Origin: Pseudomonas sp.
Lineage (GTDB): Bacteria; Pseudomonadota; Gammaproteobacteria; Pseudomonadales; Pseudomonadaceae
Reading direction: 5' to 3'
DNA length: 64,000 nucleotides
Assembly (NCBI RefSeq): GCF_030683065.1
Contig: NZ_JAUXMX010000062.1
Location: 62,001 to 126,000, forward strand
Shown here: one piece after another, positions 59,782 through 64,000 of the stretch
Position numbering within the stretch: the stretch's first letter is position 1
How the letters are laid out: every line of letters begins with the position of its first letter
Translations under genes and position numbers: made by a program
The notes under the pieces: model-generated
What the model was told of the DNA's origin: nothing
Seen by the model: the letters and a program-made list of their open reading frames with translations, nothing else
The model's database searches: none

Positions 59782-60446
59782 GCGGAGCCTGGCGTTTGTT
59801 GCTGGTCGACGATCACCCGTTGCTGCGCCGTGGGCTGGCCGAACTGTTGAACGCCAGCGGCGATTTTATCGTGGTCGGCATGGCCAGTGAGGGCCAGGCG
59901 GGGTTGCAACTGGCCTGCGAGCTGCAGCCGGATATGGTCCTGCTCGACTGGCATATGCCCGGTCTTGGCGGCCTGGCCACCCTCGGCGCACTCAAGCGCG
60001 AGCTGCCGGAGTGTCCAGTGCTGGTGCTGACCGCCTCGGCCGCGCGCGATGATCTGCTGGCCGCGCTGCATGCCGGTGCCGACGGCTACCTGCTCAAGGA
60101 CCGCGAACCGGAGGCGCTGCTGGCCACCCTGCAAGCCTGCCGCAGTGGCCGTGCGCCGCTGGACCCCGCGCTGCTGGTGCTGTTGGCCAATGCCCCGCGC
60201 GATGCCGCACCGCTGACGGCGGCACCGGCGGTAGAGCTGACCGAGCGCGAGCAGCAGACCCTGGCACTGATTGCCGAGGGCATGAACAACAAGCTGATTG
60301 CCCGGCAACTGGGGATCAGCGACGGCACGGTGAAAATCCACGTCAAGCATCTGCTGGGCAAGCTCAACCTGCACTCGCGCCTGGAACTGGCGGCCTGGGT
60401 GCATCGCCACGGCTTGCCCGGCACTGGTAGCGGAGAGCGGCCATGA
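59778..60446 (+). CDS. NarL/LuxR-type response regulator
   Basis: A 222-residue response regulator. The receiver domain (residues 5 to 120) has the acidic pair in LLLVDDHPLLRRG, phosphoacceptor Asp in MVLLDWHMPG, then VLVLTASAAR and GADGYLLKD. The C-terminal LuxR helix-turn-helix reads LTEREQQTLALIAEGMNNKL and IARQLGISDGTVKIHVKHLL. The ATG overlaps the kinase stop (ATGA), so the two form a pair. Target genes are likely tmm-tdm, by divergence. Confidence 0.9.
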   Translation: MSGAWRLLLVDDHPLLRRGLAELLNASGDFIVVGMASEGQAGLQLACELQPDMVLLDWHMPGLGGLATLGALKRELPECPVLVLTASAARDDLLAALHAGADGYLLKDREPEALLATLQACRSGRAPLDPALLVLLANAPRDAAPLTAAPAVELTEREQQTLALIAEGMNNKLIARQLGISDGTVKIHVKHLLGKLNLHSRLELAAWVHRHGLPGTGSGERP

Positions 60447-61225
60447 AATTGATACACGCCTGGCAGCAGAGTTGGGCTTGGCTGACCGCCCGCGAACCGG
60501 CGCAGTCGCCCGACGCCAGCTGGGATGACTGCATCGATGCACTGCCGCTGGCCCTGGTGCGCCTGGATCGCCACGGGCGGATGCTCCGGCTCAACCGCAG
60601 CTGGGAAGAGTTGAGCGGTTATGCCGTGGCAGACTGCCTGCAGCTCAGTCATGCGCAATTCCTGCATATCGAGGATCAGCCGCTGTGGCAGCAGGCGCTG
60701 CAAGACGCCAGCAGCGGTGTCCAGGTGCTGTTGCTGCGCTATCTGCGCCGCTCGGGGGAGTTGTGCTGGGCCGAGGTGCGCGTGCGCCGACAGGGCGCGG
60801 GCTTTGTCGCCAGCCTGGGCGACATCAGCGAGCAGATGCCACAGCGTCAGGCACTGCAGGCCCGTCACCGCAGCCTGAGCAACCTGCTCGATGGCTTGCC
60901 GCTGATGATCTACCGCTGTCGTAATAACCGGCACTGGAGCATGGAGTACGTCAGCGCCGGCTGCCTGCAACTGACCGGCTATGCCCCGCAGCAACTGATC
61001 GACAGCAACCGCCTGACGTTCAATAGCCTGATCCATCCGGCGGATCGCGAACGGGTCTGGCATGAGGTGCAGCAAGGCCTCGGCGAGCGTTGCGCCTTTG
61101 TCATGCGCTACCGCCTGGTGTGCGCCGATGGCAGCGAGCGCCCGGTGCTCGAACGCGGTTGCGGCATCTATTCGGATGCCGGCGAGGTGCTGGGTTTGGA
61201 GGGTGTGGTGCTGGAAGCCGGCTAG
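60443..61225 (+). CDS. Tandem PAS protein without output domain
   Basis: A 260-residue cytoplasmic protein with two PAS domains, about residues 33 to 130 (ALVRLDRHGRMLRLNRSWEE) and 145 to 258 (YVSAGCLQLTGYAPQQLID, YSDAGEVLGLEGVVLE). It ends directly after the second PAS domain, with no kinase, GGDEF or DNA-binding part. It overlaps the response regulator gene by 4 bp, so it is co-translated with the two-component pair and may act as an accessory sensor. No cofactor-binding residue can be assigned with certainty. Confidence 0.82.
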   Translation: MKLIHAWQQSWAWLTAREPAQSPDASWDDCIDALPLALVRLDRHGRMLRLNRSWEELSGYAVADCLQLSHAQFLHIEDQPLWQQALQDASSGVQVLLLRYLRRSGELCWAEVRVRRQGAGFVASLGDISEQMPQRQALQARHRSLSNLLDGLPLMIYRCRNNRHWSMEYVSAGCLQLTGYAPQQLIDSNRLTFNSLIHPADRERVWHEVQQGLGERCAFVMRYRLVCADGSERPVLERGCGIYSDAGEVLGLEGVVLEAG

Positions 61226-61304
61226 TGCGGCTGCGGCGCACCGTCTTCGACGACGCGCTGCCGCGCAGAAAACTGAGGTAACTGCGTCTATCAGCTGGTA
61301 GGTA

Positions 61305-61362
61305 CCTGTAGGAGCGGGCCATGCCCGCGATGCATTTCGCGGGCATGGCCCGCTCCTACAGG
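61305..61362. repeat. Perfect 26 bp-stem GTAGGAGC palindrome
   Basis: The arms pair perfectly over 26 bp, starting CCTGTAGGAGCGGGCCATG, around a six-base loop TGCATT. It lies between the convergent PAS gene and the efflux gene and is the best-preserved copy of this repeat family in the window. It may also terminate transcription from both sides. Confidence 0.88.
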
Positions 61363-61373
61363 GCTCATTTCCT

Positions 61374-61410
61374 GATTTAATTTCTACTTATAAAACAATG
61401 AGTTATTTAT
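61374..61410 (-). repeat. 37 bp AT-rich dispersed repeat, copy B (inverted)
   Basis: Reverse-complement copy of the element at 35814 to 35850, 35 of 37 bases identical. It is again next to a GTAGGAGC palindrome in the same relative orientation. Confidence 0.75.
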
Positions 61411-61463
61411 TATTTTATAAGAGCGCCCGGCCCAGCCATTCCGGAGCGATCAGCCGCTGCCCA

Positions 61464-62912
61464 TCAACCCTCCGCTGGTACTGCTACCCGCGCGGTCTGA
61501 TCGGTGCGTTCCACCCAGCCACCGCCGAGCGCTTTGTACAGGTTCACTTCGCTGGCCAGTTGCGCCAGGCGATCAGTGATCAGTGCCTGTTGCGCGCTGA
61601 ACAACGAGCGCTGGGCATCGAGGAAGGTCAGGTTGCTGTCGATGCCGATGCGGTAGCGGCGCTCGGCCAGGCGGTAGTAGTCCTGGTTGGCTTCGACCAG
61701 ATCACGCTGGGCCTGGAGTTGCTGCTGGTAGGTCTGGCGCGCAGCCAAGCCATCGGCCACTTCCTGGAAGGCGGTCTGGATGCTCTTCTCGTAGCGGGCG
61801 ACGCTGATTTCTTTCTGGATCTTCGAGTAATCCAGGCTGGCCCGCAGGCTGCCGGCATTGAAGATCGGCAGGCTGATCTGCGGCTGGAACAACCAGGTGC
61901 CCGAGCCGTTGCCCAATAGCCCGGAGAGGTCCGGGCTGAGACTGCCGGCATTGGCGGTCAGGCTGATGCGCGGGAAGAACGCCGCGCGCGCCGCGCCGAT
62001 GTTGGCATTGGCTGCCTTGAGCAGGTGCTCGGCTTCGAGAATGTCCGGACGCCGTTGCAGCAGGTCGGATGGCAGCCCGGCCGGCAGTTGGCTGAGCAGC
62101 TCGGCGTCGAGCGGTTGGCCGGCGGGCAGATCAGCCGGCAGGCCGCTGCCCAGGAGCAGGGCAAGGCCGTTGCGATCTTGCGCGACCAGGCGCTGGTATT
62201 GCGCCAGTTTGACCCGGGCAGCTTCGACCGAGGTACGTGACTGGCTCAGGTCGAGCGCCGACGCCACGCCGATCTCGCTGCTGCGCAGGGTCAACCGGTA
62301 GCTTTCCTCGAAGGTCTTGAGAGTGTCCTGGGTCAGTTGCAGCAGGGCTTGATCGGCCTGCCAGGTCAGGTAGGCATTGGCGACACTGGCAACCAGGCTG
62401 ATCTGCGTCGAGCGCCGCGCCTCTTCGCTGGACAGGTAGGTTTCCAGGGCCTGCTGGCTGAGGCTGCGTACGCGACCGAACAGGTCCAGTTCATAGGCGC
62501 TGACGCCGAGTGTTGCCGAATACTGGCTGCTGATTCCGGCGCTACCGCTTGGCGCTACGTCGGCGGGCAGGCGTTGCCGGCTGCCGCTGCCATCCGCGCT
62601 AAGCGCTGGCAGCAGGTCGGCGCGCTGGATGCGGTATTGCGCGCGGTAGGCCTCGATATTCAAGGCAGCAACACGCAGGTCGCGGTTATTCAGCAGCGCC
62701 GTTTCGATCAGCTGCTGCAAAGCCGGGTCGCGGAAGTATTCGCGCCAGCCTTGTTCGGCGGCGGCGATGTCGGCCGCCTCGTTTGGCGCGTAGGCCTGGC
62801 CCTGCGGCCATTGGCTGGCCATCGGCGCAGGCGGTTGCTGGTAGTCGGGGATCAGCGAGCAGCCACTGAGCACCAGGGTGGCGACTGCGATGGACACGAG
62901 GGTCTTGGTCAT
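61464..62912 (-). CDS. RND efflux outer membrane factor (OprM/TtgC-like lipoprotein)
   Basis: A 482-residue outer membrane channel lipoprotein. Signal peptide and lipobox LVLSGCSLIPDYQ, then two OEP repeats forming the trimeric barrel and periplasmic tunnel (ALLNNRDLRVAALNIEAYRA, SAYELDLFGRVRSLSQQALE and RRPDILEAEHLLKAANANIG). The motif GVSAYELDLFGRVRS is typical of OprM/AdeK-type channels. It overlaps the pump gene by 4 bp, the standard end of a periplasmic-adaptor/pump/channel operon. Confidence 0.92.
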   Translation of the reverse strand: MTKTLVSIAVATLVLSGCSLIPDYQQPPAPMASQWPQGQAYAPNEAADIAAAEQGWREYFRDPALQQLIETALLNNRDLRVAALNIEAYRAQYRIQRADLLPALSADGSGSRQRLPADVAPSGSAGISSQYSATLGVSAYELDLFGRVRSLSQQALETYLSSEEARRSTQISLVASVANAYLTWQADQALLQLTQDTLKTFEESYRLTLRSSEIGVASALDLSQSRTSVEAARVKLAQYQRLVAQDRNGLALLLGSGLPADLPAGQPLDAELLSQLPAGLPSDLLQRRPDILEAEHLLKAANANIGAARAAFFPRISLTANAGSLSPDLSGLLGNGSGTWLFQPQISLPIFNAGSLRASLDYSKIQKEISVARYEKSIQTAFQEVADGLAARQTYQQQLQAQRDLVEANQDYYRLAERRYRIGIDSNLTFLDAQRSLFSAQQALITDRLAQLASEVNLYKALGGGWVERTDQTARVAVPAEG

Positions 62913-64000
62913 TGTGCTGGCTCCTCGCCCAGTGTTTCGCTCTTTTTGCTTTCCTTGCTTTCCTTGCCATGGAACAGAGAAGAGACGACGACGAAGAACA
63001 GGGGAACCCAGAAAATCGCCAGGATGGTCGCGCTGGTCATGCCGCCGAGTACCCCGGTACCGATGGCGTGCTGGCTGCCCGAGCCGGCGCCGGTGGAGAT
63101 GGCCAGTGGCACCACGCCGAGGCCGAAGGCCAGCGAGGTCATGATGATCGGGCGCAAGCGCATGCGACAGGCTTCGATCGCCGCTTCGCTCAGACTTCGC
63201 CCTTGTTCGTGCAGCTCCTTGGCGAACTCGACGATCAGAATGGCGTTTTTCGACGCCAGGCCAATGGTCGTCAGCAAGCCGACCTGGAAGTACACATCGT
63301 TGGACAGCCCGCGCATGCTGGTGGCCGCCAGGGCGCCAATGATACCCAGGGGCACCACCAGCATCACCGCAATCGGGATCGACCAGCTCTCATACAGGGC
63401 CGCCAGGCAGAGGAACACCATCAGCAGCGAGATCGCATACAGGGCCGGAGCTTGCGAGCCGGACAGGCGCTCCTCGTAGGACAGCCCGGTCCAGGAAAAA
63501 CCGATGCCTGCCGGCAGTTTTTTCGCCAGCGCTTCGACTTCCGCCATGGCCTCACCGGAGCTGTAGCCAGGTGCTGGGGTACCGAGGATTTCCATGGCCG
63601 CGACACCGTTGTAACGGGTCAGCTTGGGCGCGCCGTAGATCCACTCGCCACTGGCGAAGGCCGAGAAGGGCACCATCTCGCCGCTGTCGTTGCGCACGTA
63701 CCACTTGTCCAAGTCTTCCGGGCTCATTCGCGAGCTGGGTTGGCCCTGCAGGTACACCTTCTTCACCCGGCCGCGGTCGATGAAATCGTTGACGTAGCTG
63801 CCACCCAGGGCAATCGACAGGGTCTGGTTGATGTTTGCCAGGGTCACCCCGAGGGCGCTGGCGCGTTCGTCGTCGATGCTCAGTTGGTACTGCGGTTCGT
63901 CGTTCAGCCCGTTGGGGCGTACGCCCGCCAGCACCTTGCTTTTCGCGGCCATACCGAGGAACTGGTTGCGCGCTTCCATCAGTTTGTCGTGGCCAAGCCC
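62909..64000 (-). CDS. RND multidrug efflux pump, C-terminal part (5' end outside window)
   Basis: The last 360 or so residues of a MexB/TtgB/AcrB-type hydrophobic-amphiphilic efflux pump. Visible are the second periplasmic loop (LGVTLANINQTLSIALGGSYVNDF in part, GRVKKVYLQGQPSSRMSPED), then transmembrane helices 8 to 12 including LYESWSIPIAVMLVVPLGI, GLASKNAILIVEFAKELHEQG and AISTGAGSGSQHAIGTGVLGGM. The frame is open at the right edge, where the N-terminal half and the adaptor gene must lie. Exports drugs, solvents and detergents with its channel partner. Confidence 0.93.
   Translation of the reverse strand, partial: GLGHDKLMEARNQFLGMAAKSKVLAGVRPNGLNDEPQYQLSIDDERASALGVTLANINQTLSIALGGSYVNDFIDRGRVKKVYLQGQPSSRMSPEDLDKWYVRNDSGEMVPFSAFASGEWIYGAPKLTRYNGVAAMEILGTPAPGYSSGEAMAEVEALAKKLPAGIGFSWTGLSYEERLSGSQAPALYAISLLMVFLCLAALYESWSIPIAVMLVVPLGIIGALAATSMRGLSNDVYFQVGLLTTIGLASKNAILIVEFAKELHEQGRSLSEAAIEACRMRLRPIIMTSLAFGLGVVPLAISTGAGSGSQHAIGTGVLGGMTSATILAIFWVPLFFVVVSSLFHGKESKESKKSETLGEEPAQ

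Overview
The window is a 64 kb stretch of high-GC gamma-proteobacterial chromosome that reads as Pseudomonas. Supporting this are the order and type of housekeeping genes (pbpC, cmoM, ada, a RIO-type kinase, trmA, a MexB/OprM-type efflux pair), very short intergenic gaps with GGAG-type ribosome binding sites, and several Pseudomonas-style GTAGGAGC palindromic repeats. I cannot name the species. No rRNA, tRNA, CRISPR array, prophage or insertion sequence was recognised.

The first 27 kb is ordinary core and near-core genome: a partial penicillin-binding protein 1C, two diguanylate cyclases flanking a collapsed chemoreceptor pseudogene, a SulP transporter with a universal stress protein, a metallo-beta-lactamase-fold gene with a divergent LysR regulator, two DUF4136 lipoproteins, an ada / MazG-like / cmoM operon, a RIO kinase, trmA, a purine permease, endonuclease I, an orphan PilB/GspE-type ATPase and a Tsx-like channel.

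From about 27.7 to 61.2 kb lies what I read as one large methylated-amine catabolic region, and it is the main interest of the window. The genes predict a complete route. Tmm oxidises trimethylamine to its N-oxide and Tdm splits the N-oxide to dimethylamine and formaldehyde. A Dmm-type haem-dependent monooxygenase turns dimethylamine into methylamine. GmaS plus MgsABC transfer methylamine onto glutamate as N-methylglutamate, and a four-subunit sarcosine-oxidase-like enzyme, which I interpret as N-methylglutamate dehydrogenase MgdABCD, regenerates glutamate and yields methylene-tetrahydrofolate. Two FolD proteins, PurU and a free-standing GcvT-like protein handle the one-carbon units. Two Amt transporters, an SMR transporter, a soluble PAS chemoreceptor, two IclR regulators, an XRE-cupin regulator and a soluble two-component system with a tandem-PAS protein surround the enzymes.

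The regulatory DNA supports a nitrogen-scavenging role. Good sigma-54 (-24/-12) promoters lie before gmaS, the dmm operon, the second amt and the two-component system. NtrC-like dyads lie about 110 to 130 bp upstream of the first two. A recurring palindrome, TTCC-N5-GGAA or a close variant, occurs before gmaS, dmm, purU-folD-mgd and in the tmm/two-component intergenic region, and suggests one dedicated regulator. The window ends inside the inner-membrane pump of an RND efflux system.
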